DNA of 64,000 nt from Pezizomycotina sp. ARF18 (lineage: Eukaryota; Ascomycota). Where the stretch lies: assembly GCA_002224055.1 (NCBI GenBank), contig AZLU01000202.1, positions 1-64,000 on the forward strand, in the 5' to 3' direction. Position numbers and translations under genes: made by a program. Every line of letters starts with the position of its first letter. Within the stretch, counting starts at the first letter, position 1. The notes beneath the pieces are model-generated. The model was given only the letters and a program-made list of their open reading frames with translations. It was not told where the DNA came from and made no database searches. Of the stretch, positions 47,100 to 56,600 are shown piece by piece.

Positions 47100-48762
47100 T
47101 ATAAGAATACCTCTAAGAAGCCGGGACTCGCACTGGCGAGCCGAGCAACCAGGCTATATCCGTCGCCGCGTCGAGAGCCGGTGCCGCCGATGCCCTGGTG
47201 AGTTATCTTTTTTTCTTTTTTTTCTTCTCCTTACCCTAAACGCCTCAAGCTTTAGAATGTGAGAATATCCGCTAACACGGTGAAATACAGACAGGAAGCG
47301 AGCAAAGGAAGTACCTTACCGACCACATTCTGCTGACATCCGTTACTGCCGACGGAGCCGGAACTGATGGCGAAGATTGCGTCGTCAAGGCAGCAGTATA
47401 TCAATCAAGTGGCCGTCACGCCATTGAATTTTGCCGTCTCCCCAAAAGACCGACGTCGTGCACAACCGGTCCACAAGGCTCAGAATTGGTTAATGTTCTA
47501 TCTCAACAGATCACAGAGTGCGCCGGTAGCGTAATCGGTTCGAGCTTGAGGGTAACCGTTCTAAAAGGCAAGTAAAAATCTATTACCGCGTGCCGGGAGA
47601 CCGTGTGGTTAACATAGCAAACTCTCTCCGGCAGATTACTGTAAGTCGATGAGGGATTTCTCGTTAGTCGGGCCCAAGAGCTATTCTCAAAAGCTCAGGG
47701 TATCACGGAGGGTAGAGTTCACCATCCCGTACAGTGAAGAGTTCGAAAACGCTCTTTCGTCCATCGCGGCGGAGATACCGGTAAATCGGGAGCCCAAAGA
47801 AGATCCTTCGCTCGCCAGGGTTCCCGAGGCGAATAGCTACGCGCCGCCCGCGGCTCCGTCAGCCCAGGGATCCGCACTGGCGGGCCCAGGCCTCAAATCA
47901 CCACCGGTCACAAGAAAAGCGCCCTCCTCCGTACCAACGGCCCCAGTTCACCTGGGATCCGCACTGGCGGCCCGGCAACACGACACCTATCGGCTATCTC
48001 CACCGCCGCTTCAAAGGCCGCAAAACTAACGCTTCCAGGGCTTCCAACGAACCCTAAGCTTGGATTGGTAAGTATTCCAACAAACCGTCAACCCGGGGAG
48101 CCGTTCCCGCGTCTCCGCACCCTTTTTCGTAACCAAGTTTCTAATTTTCATTCTGGAATCTGCCAGTCGTTCGAGGGGTCGCTATTCTACCTCTCGATCG
48201 ACGACCGAATAAGTACCATCGACTTCTACGACGGAGACCCCGAGGCTGAGCCTAGGCGTGACCTTCTTGTTCAAAGAAGAGCACCCAGACCTCTGCGACC
48301 AGGTCATCGTTCGCGCCGTGGCCACGGAATCGGTCGACGGCGGACAGCTCGTCCACACATCTTTCTACCTCGGGTTGCCGCAAATCAAATCGGTGACTTC
48401 CTCGACAGTTGGAGATAGCGAGACCACTGCTACATTTCAGTATGGTAGGTTTACCCCACGCTCCCTCCTCCCCTTTTTTCCTTGTCCTTCTTCCTCATAA
48501 TGCTTGTAATGCACACATCCGCGTGGCACTATCGACGATTACTGACATTTATCGTCTCTACAGAAGGTTGTTTAGGTGTTGAGCCAGATGACCGTGATCA
48601 TACGTCCAAGTTTCCAATCAAACAACTCATCAGGGGCCATAAGCTTATGTTCATGATCAAAGAAGAGTCCGATGGGCCGCTCTTGGCCGCAAGGCAATCA
48701 AGAAGTTCCAGTCCCTTTTGCCTCCGGGATCCACCTCGCTGGGCCCGATAGTCCTATCTTAA
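47100..48762 (+). CDS. Hypothetical protein, multi-exon, unrecognised
   Basis: Coding segments: SNQAISVAASRAGAADAL ending at a GTGAGT donor (47.20 kb); an exon from 47292 with TGSEQRKYLTDHILLTSVTA, GEDCVVKAAVYQSSGRHAIE and SELVNVLSQQITECAG; after an intron, SMRDFSLVGPKSYSQKLRVS and VEFTIPYSEEFENALSSIAA, then a Pro/Ala/Ser-rich linker; after another intron, SFEGSLFYLSIDDRISTIDF and YDGDPEAEPR, a frame change, VTFLFKEEHPDLCDQVIVRA, TSFYLGLPQIKSVTSST; a last intron, then DDRDHTSKFPIKQLIRGHKL and KAIKKFQSLLPPGSTSLGPI ending at TAA (48760-48762). Codon use and splice signals support a real gene. I do not recognise a domain. It lies between repeat copies A and B and seems part of the accessory block. 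The start is uncertain. Confidence 0.5.
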
Positions 48763-49261
48763 CACCTTTCCCTTCATGTTCACACTTTTTTTTATTTTAT
48801 TTTATTTTTTTTAATATTGTTATCCTTTTCTATTCCCGCTACGTTCTTTCTTGTTAATACTACTCAACAACGGATTTGAGAGCGGACGGTTTTTTCTTTC
48901 ATTTTTTTTTTTTTCAGGTCCTGTGCTCCAACCCGGGTTATTAGGAACAGCCCAAATGGAAGCTTTTCTTACCGTAAACATCTATCTGTATGAAGTCCAA
49001 ACTTGTTGTTAGGTACATCGAGGAGAAAACTAGCCTAGCGCAACTGCTGCGACGTTATCATTTTTCTTTCTAGTTTTATACACTTCCCCTTTCAATTTAT
49101 TGTAATAGCGCCTATATACTCTTTCTCTTCGTAAATCCGCAAACGACCCCTTGCATTTCTTTTTGACCCGTGCGGTTTGATTGGTTCCAGTAAAAAAAAT
49201 CAATAATTGACAATAATATCATTTGTTTAATTTCGATAAAAATCAAGTACTGCTTGTTAAC

Positions 49262-49382
49262 ATCACACAGTTGTAACTTGGATTCGTATCCATTAACCAG
49301 TCTCCCCGCAACTGACTCGCGGGTCCAGAAAGCAATAGAAGAAGGGGCATCAGCCAGAGTAGCATTTTACTACCTGCAGACG
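49262..49382 (+). CDS. Isolated coding-looking exon fragment
   Basis: This segment reads LTSLPATDSRVQKAIEEGAS then ARVAFYYLQT and stops at a GTGAGT donor. The amino acid mix and donor make it look like a true exon. No partner exon is seen within several kb, because AT-rich DNA and dispersed repeat copy B follow. It may be the 5' part of a gene interrupted or abandoned at the repeat, or the first exon of the downstream HNH gene through a very long intron. Confidence 0.3.
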
Positions 49383-49705
49383 GTGAGTGCGGATGCATCC
49401 GGACGCCTTGTCGCCTTCTCTCGGTTTCAGTTTTCTTATTGCGTGTTTTCTTATTCTTTTTGATTTGTTTTATATATTTATTATCTCACCATTATAATTA
49501 TAATATCTTATAGAACATTATTCTAGAAAGCTCAAGTTGAAAAAAAAAAAAAATTTAAAAAATTTTTTTATAGGACCAAAGCGTTGTATTTTAATCCAGG
49601 TTAGATCTAAGTAAATACTGCTCATTATTGTTTAACAATTACTAACTATTAAACTTGATCCGATGATATATTCCAATGTAGGAGGTCAAAGCTCTTGAAA
49701 TGGCG

Positions 49706-50197
49706 CATCTTTTTAGATACATATGTGTCTATTATAATTTGTATTACGCATGAAGTAACTGCAATTTGTACCTTCAAGTAACATTACTTTCCCTCTTTCC
49801 AAATAAATATCGCTTAATCTTTCTAAATAAAACATAAAATCTTTATTTTTGATAATTTTTTAATAAAAAAATTTAAAATTACGATTCCTAAAGCGGTCTC
49901 CAAAAAAACTCGGGGTTCAAAAAAAATTTTAGACCCGTCTTTTTACGGTTCAGGAAATGGTCCTTCCTGATTCAGATTTTATTTTTCGGTCCAAATCAAA
50001 ATATAAAATATTGAAGGGGGGCTAATCTTGCCTCGTTAACTTATCTTGACGCTTTTTCCGAAGTATCTTTTGTATCTTTCATTCATTGAGCAGCCAACAA
50101 TCGTCGTGCTGTGCTATTTCTATAGTCATGTCATGCTGTTCTAAACCATCATGTCATGTTGCTGCAAACCCATCATGTCGTGATGTTGCAAGTACAA
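49706..50197 (+). repeat. Dispersed repeat, copy B (about 490 bp), with minisatellite tail
   Basis: It aligns along its length with copy C at 53854-54365. Shared anchors in order: ATACATAT, ATAATTTGTATTA, TAAGTA-type runs, AATATCGCTTAATCTTT, AAATTACGATT, TTTTACGGTTCAGGAAATGG, TCCTTCCTGATT, GCTAATCTTGCCTC, and a tail with CATCATGTCATG and CATCATGTCGTG units. Both end in CAAGTAC. The copies differ by many substitutions and small gaps, so the duplication is not recent. Orientation is the same as copies A and C. Confidence 0.7.
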
Positions 50198-51500
50198 TTA
50201 CGTCCAGTTTCAAATGTCGAAGTCAACGAATGGGAGTTTGTCAGTGAGTATATTCAATCCCTTACGTAAATTTTTTTTTTTTTAGTCCCTTTTTAACTTA
50301 GGAAATGAATTTCTGGAAGGATTTTCGAAAGTTCAAATGAGATAGGATCGTATCAGCCCATTTCTCTCTGTAAATATATATATATAATTATTAATAATAA
50401 TAATAAAAATAAATAAAAAGGCAACGACGTTACTGAACTTCACTTCACCCTTTTTGTTTCTCGTCAATTTCAACCTCAACCTTGCATCAACTTTAAGATT
50501 TTAGTTGCTAGGAAAAGAAAGTGAAAGAGAAAAAAAAAAAGTAGTGTAGCTTCCAATATATATATTCAGCAGTTTTAGGTTTAGTGAAAATCAGTAGCTT
50601 TCAAAAAAGGGGAAAAAAAAAAGGTATTTTAATATCTCTGTATATTTCCAATACGTTTTCATAACGGGTGGTTTTTTTTATTCTCATCCTGATTGGCAGC
50701 TACTAATGCACGCTCTAGTTTGTAAATACAGCTTTTTTATTTTCTAATTTTTTCTTATTTCTTATTTTTCCATATTTTTCTTGTAAAATTTTTTGCTCTA
50801 CGGTTATATGGTTACAGGGTTACATATTGTTGTTTAAGTAATGGTTTGGGGTAATGCAGGACAGGTAGACTTATAAGCTGACGGTATGTGCTGCGCCATG
50901 CTGCGGTTTTGTATAAAACCTAGGTAGTTGGCCTTAATAATAAAACAAAATAAATAAATGACAAAAGAAGAATTGATATTATTATATAAAATTTAATTAT
51001 ATAAAAAATATATATCCTTACTTTAGATATAATTGTGCAGTCTCTGAAGTAGGATCCGAGACTGATATTTTTCTAAATTAAAAATTATATTTAATAAATA
51101 TATGTAACTTATAACATCTCCCTAACCTCGCATTTTCCTTCCACCTCCAGCATTTTCTATCGTCGCAATAATGACGTATATCTTTCTTACCGAGGCACCG
51201 GCAGCAATTATAACTCCTCTCACCGTTCTCGCTCCCGCTACGCCCTTCCTCGCCATCCTCCTCTTCCTCCTCCGCTATTTTCTTCGGCTTCATCTTCATC
51301 TTCGGCGTCCCTCCTCACAAGTCTCAGCTCAAAATGAGTAAGACCGAAACTTCCACGAATTTTCGGCCACCACGAAGCTTAAATAAAGGGAGGTAAAGAA
51401 GAAGGCATATGTACGGCATGTGAGAGGATTCGTGGCGTGGACTTTTGTCAGTGGTCGCACAAAAAGACTCTGAGGTAAACTCCTTTCTCGAGCTATCTCT
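50198..51500. other. AT-rich spacer, possible upstream part of the HNH gene
   Basis: Mostly AT-rich with T- and A-runs. From about 51.12 kb the composition becomes more balanced and CT-rich on the plus strand, which could be promoter or 5' exons of the HNH gene, but the frames (Ser/Arg/Pro-rich) give no motif. Confidence 0.4.
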
Positions 51501-51539
51501 TCGACTGTGAACTAATACACGTCTTTCATTTAGTTCCCT

Positions 51540-51960
51540 TCGTTGTTCCAACGAGGAATCGTCAACTTCAACCGTCGATCTCATGTCGATAACGCGCTAA
51601 TGTTATGTTCTACATGTCATCGTTGCTTCGATGACCCTTATCCCACGCTTTATCTCTTACCTTTCGAAATCCAATGGTTTATTAAATTTGAAGAAACCAA
51701 TTACGCGGAGCGTCGGAGCATTTTCGACACGACCTCGGAACAGCGACGCCGAATAATACCATCGAGCGAGCAGTATACAAACCATCTTCTCGACGCCAGC
51801 TAACTACCGAAGATCAAGGGCTGTCTATCAGGTTCTTCTACGCGAGCCTATACACGACACTCGGTACTTTAAGGTTGGAATCGGATTTGCTTCACCGCCA
51901 GTAAAATGGCACGGAAGCCCAACTGCCCTGCTCCGACATTGCTTTAAGTTACTGCAAGGT
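51540..51960 (+). CDS. Fungal HNH-domain protein, C-terminal half (copy 2)
   Basis: The frame gives FNRRSHVDNALMLCSTCHRC, FDDPYPTLYLLPFEIQWFIK and FEETNYAERRSIF, which matches the second half of the fungal HNH domain (N-(x)n-L-C-x-x-C-H-(x)n-FD and the W-F-I-x-FE block). Downstream, after a frame change, YQVLLREPIHDTRYFKVGIG and WHGSPTALLRHCFKLLQGAG match the conserved tail of the same proteins (the WHGSP block). The first half with the C-V-x-TG and AAHI parts is not clearly visible upstream, so either it is lost or it lies in exons I could not find. Function unknown; nuclease activity is only inferred from the fold. Confidence 0.5.
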
Positions 51961-52057
51961 GCTGGTCAGGGTTGGGTCCGACGGCAATAGTCGATCAGCT
52001 ATTCCGCTTAATGCAACTCTACAACAGGCTGAGCCGTGGGAATTAGGCAACGTGGGG

Positions 52058-52172
52058 TTGACGGGAGGAGGAGGAGCGGTGGCGGCGGCGGTAGCAGGGG
52101 AACAGGAGGCGATGGCGGTAGCAGAGGAACAGGAGGCGGTGGTGGTGGCGGTGGTGGCGGCGGTGGCACCAT
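52058..52172 (+). repeat. GGC/GGT-rich imperfect tandem repeat
   Basis: GGAGGAGGAGCGGTGGCGG-like DNA with two copies of a unit containing CAGGAGGCGATGGCGGTAGC-like text. In one frame it codes a glycine-rich stretch (SRGTGGDGGSRGTGGGGG), which could be the low-complexity tail of the HNH protein or the start of the next gene. It is markedly more GC-rich than the surroundings. Confidence 0.6.
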
Positions 52173-52293
52173 CTTTGTGCTGGGAGTTCCGTGAAGCCAT
52201 GAGCACAGGATATAGTAGTAGCAGCGGTGGTGGTGTTATCGGTTCCCAGGATGCTAGGGCAGGAAACGATGGCGAGCCTCCAGCATTCACACT

Positions 52294-52785
52294 ATGGACG
52301 AACTCGTACTCCCACCACCCTCAACCTCCACCACCATGTCCACTAGTAACAAACCGATCATCCCCCCCTTCTCCCTCACCTACGAAGTCACCCCCGCCGA
52401 CTCCGCTACCTCGTCTCAACGACAACACCCACACACGACTCCCGCGTTCGGAAACTTGACCCAGCAGCTCTCCTCCTTCCGCTTATCCATCACCGACGCG
52501 CGGCAGCCGAACATGCACTTGACGGAATGCATTCCTACGGCTGAAGGTGAAGTCGAAGAACCAGAGAAGGGGAGGGGAGGAGGTGGTGGTGGTGTACGAC
52601 GACGCTTGCAAAGGCACCATGGGAACGGGTAAAAACATAGAGCGGGCGATTTCAACACCCCCAAGCATGGACTCCAAGACTACCCAGTCAACGACATCAG
52701 TTCCTTGCTCACCAAAGGAACGCTGGTGCTACGGGCCAACCAGTTCCTCGGAAAGCAAGAGGGTGCAGTACAAGAAATATTCTGA
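52294..52785 (+). CDS. Hypothetical protein
   Basis: An ATG-started frame reads MDELVLPPPSTSTTMSTSNK, then PPFSLTYEVTPADSATSS and FGNLTQQLSSFRLSITDARQ, and after a frame change near 52.6 kb DYPVNDISSLLTKGTLVLRA followed by NQFLGKQEGAVQEIF and a TGA (52783-52785). Composition and the orderly end support a real gene of about 160 residues. The N-terminal half is Ser/Thr/Pro-rich and probably disordered. No domain is recognised. Confidence 0.45.
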
Positions 52786-52919
52786 ACTAACTTAAACCCT
52801 ATATGGTAGCATCGGCTTAAAGGCTTGGCCAAATATAGATAGTTCTTTTTTTTCTATATCTCTCTTTCTAATAACCTTTTTGTTATTTATAACTATTAAT
52901 GAGAATCGATACATGTCCA

Positions 52920-53580
52920 CCATCATACCCGACATAAGGAGGGTTCTAGACAAGTGTCAATGGAAGTCGTCCAATGTTCCCTCATCAAACCCGTCGAATC
53001 TGTCGATGTTTCCACCCAAGGCACCACCCAAAACACCGCCCAAAACAAGGAAAACACCAGCAAAAATGACGGCAAACACGTGCTTTCGCTCGTCCGAAGC
53101 AGGCACCTAAGGAGCAGGCTGGATAGACCGTACAACAGGCGTTTGCCAACGACTAGAGGTTCAACACTGTCGCAATTGAATATTCGATCCCGGACTGGTG
53201 TCCGTCACGAATGGGTACTCGATCTCACTGCCCTCCCTATCGATCATCACACTAGTAAGGACATCTACTACCTCGGTCTATGTGTTCATTGAGCGCATCA
53301 AGGACAAACTTGCCACGGCTGCCCGCCTCCACCTTGGCCGTCAATCTTCCTCTTTGCCTTAAGTACTGCTACTGTCTGGTATTCCAACGAACTGTCAGAT
53401 TTCGAAAGAATGGGGTTACGTGATTCTGGGAACGAAGCTTCCGGTGCAGCAGCAGTTGGCATTTGGATCACATTGCTGGAACGCCGCTTCAGAACGAGCA
53501 GGATCGAGGCACCATCCACCAAACCATTGATCCTCAATAAGAAGGACTCTCCTAAGAAATTGCCAAAGATCAATCGCTAA
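52920..53580 (+). CDS. Hypothetical protein, Thr/Asn/Gln-rich N-terminus
   Basis: One frame gives MEVVQCSLIKPVESVDVSTQ and a Thr/Gln/Asn-rich stretch, then VRHEWVLDLTALPIDHHTSK and DIYYLGLC; after a one-base change VFIERIKDKLATAARLHLG follows. A separate frame continues on the plus strand with WYSNELSDF, GIWITLLERRF and KKDSPKKLPKINR to a TAA at 53578-53580, so this may be one frame-broken gene. I recognise no family. It lies immediately before repeat copy C. Confidence 0.35.
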
Positions 53581-53853
53581 AAATATCGATATAAACTCTT
53601 TATTACTTGCGGAAAAAGAAAAAAAGAAAAAAAAAAAAAAAACTTACTGAAACACTATTTTTCATAGTTTTACGTTCAAATTTTTCTTTAAAATTACAAT
53701 ATCCTAAAGAAACCTTGCTCTCCGTTTACCGTTTACCGGATTGTAGATGGCTCTTCGAATGACGCTGATCCTTCTCCTACCAGTATACGATACAGTACTG
53801 TACAACTCCACACATCTTCATTACGTGATAAAAGATCCTTAGCTAAATTATAA

Positions 53854-54365
53854 CCATCTTTATAAATACATATATATCTACCATAATTTGTATTAAGTTC
53901 GAAGTAACTTTTTTTTTTGTACCTTTAAGTACCTTTACTCTTCCTACTTAGTATTTATCAATGAATATCGCTTAATCTTTCCAAATAAAGCACAAAATTA
54001 TTATTTTTTAATTTTTCGCGAAAAAAATTTTTAAAATTACGATTTCCCAAAGTGTCTCAAAAAAAACTTGGTGTTCAAAAAAAAAATTTCGGGCCCTTCT
54101 TTTTTTACGGTTCAGGAAATGGTCCTTCCTGATTTAGTTTTTATTTTTTTTGGTCGAATTCAAAATATCGAGGTATCAAGTTACGGCTAATCTTGCCTCT
54201 CGCACTGTAACTTGGGCGGTTTTTTTAAAGTATTTTTTGTATCTTCATTACCAAAATTTACTGTAGGTTGGATGATATTTATCCGACCATCTCTGTGGCA
54301 ACAACCATTATACTATGCTTACCTACCATCATGTCGTGCCTGTCTCAACCATCACCAAGTACTCG
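53854..54365 (+). repeat. Dispersed repeat, copy C (about 510 bp), with minisatellite tail
   Basis: This is the partner of copy B, about 4.1 kb further on and in the same orientation. It shares the ordered anchors listed for copy B, including AATATCGCTTAATCTTTC, ACGGTTCAGGAAATGGTCC and the terminal CCATCATGTCGTG unit. It ends with CAAGTAC. It might be read as an old pair of direct terminal repeats with copy B, but the divergence, the third copy at 44.8 kb and the host-like genes in between argue for independent insertions. Confidence 0.7.
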
Positions 54366-54627
54366 TTGTACCTTTGGCCAATAGAGGAACTGGAAATCCC
54401 AGGTATATATTTACGTAGTTTTCTACCCTTAGATTATAGCGCAAATATATCAATGATATCTATACTATTGTTACATAACGTAACATTGTGATGCTATTAG
54501 ATATAACATGACGTTCGCAACAGTATTGTGATAGCGATCCCATTGAGCTTGTGTCAAGACTCAAGTTTGTATCAACATGATCCTCTTGTTTCGTTACTTC
54601 CTCTATTAGACCCCTGCCAATATACAA

Positions 54628-55689
54628 TCAACTCAACGACTCCTCCTCTTCCCAAACGAGGTCTTCGTCGATGAATACCGTGACGACAAGTTGGTCACGA
54701 GGGGATTGTAGCCTCGGAGAATACGCGACAGCAAAAGTCCGCCAGTGTTTCGGCATCGATCTGAATATCACGCTCTTCCGGTTTCCGTGGGTTGCTCTCC
54801 CGGTCGAACAGGGCACTGAATTCTATAATGAGTGGGGCACCCCGAATATAGAAATGACCTTTCGTGACTGGACCACCGAGGTGGACGTACTCGCCTTCCG
54901 GGCTTGTAGAGGACGTCGCCTTCTCATCGTGATGGAGAGGCTTTGACCTTAGTCGGCGTCAGAGTTATTCCGCTCCTTGTGGCAGTGTGTTCAATCGGAA
55001 TCCATTTCTTAATAAGGATTTCCCCAGTACTAACCCGATAGAAACGATGATTGACGATTTTACAAAGCCTTCGCCCATGTTGATCCACCTCGCTGCGTCG
55101 GATTGTAGTTCCGTGAGGCTTTCGGAAAAACCGGATTCGATGACTACAGACGGTAGTTTTATCCCTTTGCTAGTTCGAGAAAACGGTGTCCAAGAGCTGT
55201 CCCCTTCCTTCGAGCGTTGAGTACGTTCGCTCTTGCGCTTTGTAGCCCCACTTCTATTCAACTCATCCTCACATGACATCTTAATCGTGACCTTATCGAT
55301 CTTGAACGCAAGTTCGGCGTGACCTCCCTCGTGCGGATGGGTGGGCAATTTGATAAGCAGCTCCTTGAGAGCAGGGTCGTAGTCAAATCGGGGTTATAGC
55401 CGAGGGCCCCGCTGTCTCGCGTAGTTTCGATTGTCTTGAAGCTCTCGGGGTCCACGTTGGTGAAGGCAATGAAGTTGTTGCCCCTTCCCTCCAACTCCAG
55501 CTTCTCGCTTAGCGTGCGGACGATAGCTTTGAAACCCGAAAACCCAGTCCATCTGGTAGCTTTGACATCCTTGTACGCGGTTCTGAGACCACCTACGGAT
55601 CCGGCCGATATCGAGGTTGCTTCAGTCGACCTTGTGCTGCCACTGAAGGTAGGCACCCTATTGGACGAGGATCCCTCGTACAGAGACAT
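54628..55689 (-). CDS. PD-(D/E)XK-nuclease-like fungal protein
   Basis: Reading right to left the gene begins MSLYEGSSSNRVPTFSGSTR and continues GGLRTAYKDVKATRWTGFSG, KLELEGRGNNFIAFTNVDPE, then (after a frame change) HAELAFKIDKVTIKMS, and KLPSVVIESGFSESLTELQS with DAARWINMGEGFVKSSIIVS. The last two match the core of a fungal group of PD-(D/E)XK-like proteins: V-x-E-x-G-x-S-E-S-x-x-x-L with a following W and a beta strand of I and V. The C-terminal part reads GCPTHYRIQC-like text and then DAETLADFCCR and DQLVVTVFIDEDLVWEEEES at a TGA (54628-54630). The catalytic role is inferred; many family members are of unknown function and some are degenerate. At least three frame changes occur. ATG at 55687-55689. 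Confidence 0.5.
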
Positions 55690-56430
55690 TTTGGGTGATG
55701 TATAAGATGAGGGAAACGGCGAGGGCGAAGAGTTTGATGGTTTTCGAATTGAGGTCCCCTAGAGGAACAAGAGAAAGGAAAGGAGGACAAGAAGGAAGGT
55801 TTGGGTTGTATAGAGGAAGGTGCGCCGCTTTAGATATAAAAATTAATAGGTCCACAATAGAAAAGTGTGCGAAAATCTGACACTGTTGATTTGGATGAAT
55901 AAAAAACAGAAAGCTGTCTCAATAATACATTAGCCATTTTTACCGGCCGCGACCAGACTTCTTCAAATTAGGGATAAACCATTTTTGAAGCATTGATCGC
56001 TCTGCTGATCAATATCTTAGTTCACAACGCAAAGGTGTACTTCTAAAGGATCCCTGAGCCATCTTTTTAGTTTATACTTTTTGATAATAGCATTCAAGAA
56101 TGGAAATGATGAGCTTTCTCAAATATTTTAATTCAACATTATATTATCAATACGCCAAACATTTAAAATAACTTCGATCTCTATGAGTAAAAGAAACAGT
56201 GACCTCCTAATTTGTAAATAATTTTATTTATATTCGAGAGAAAAAAAAAAAAATAACCTCGTTGCTATTTATATTATTACAAGTTCTATTCATCATCAAG
56301 ATACATAACATCCTCATCGTAAAGTTTCATCGAGTAGGTATTAAAGTCAACCCAAAGTCAAATGCTTGTGCCAATTTTAGATCTTTGAACTTGTCGATGA
56401 TCTTTTGCCCAGACCTGAGGAAACGCGTGG
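55690..56430. other. Spacer between the PD-(D/E)XK-like and HNH genes
   Basis: The first 100 bases are the leader of the minus-strand PD-(D/E)XK-like gene. The rest is AT-rich with an A-run near 56242. No gene is supported. Confidence 0.45.
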
Positions 56431-56431
56431 C

Positions 56432-56471
<40 letters not shown>

Positions 56472-56538
56472 CAGCAGTAGTAGTAGCAGTAGTAGCAGTA
56501 GTAGTAGCAGTAGTAGCAGTAGTAGTAGTAGCAGTAGT

Positions 56539-56580
<42 letters not shown>

Positions 56581-56600
56581 CGTGGTGGTAGTGGTAGTAT
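56431..56600. repeat. (TAG/CAG)n trinucleotide repeat of about 170 bp
   Basis: A long array of TAG and CAG triplets on the plus strand (CTA/CTG on the minus strand) includes an uninterrupted CAG block of about nine units near 56540-56570. It starts directly after the apparent stop codon of the HNH gene on the minus strand and so lies in its 3' UTR. It keeps strict triplet phase for its full length. Confidence 0.85.

Noticed and set aside
49706-54365. Repeat copies B and C as terminal repeats of one large element
   Set aside because: They are strongly diverged, a third copy lies outside the pair, and the genes in between look like host HNH and hypothetical genes; no polymerase or integrase motifs were seen.
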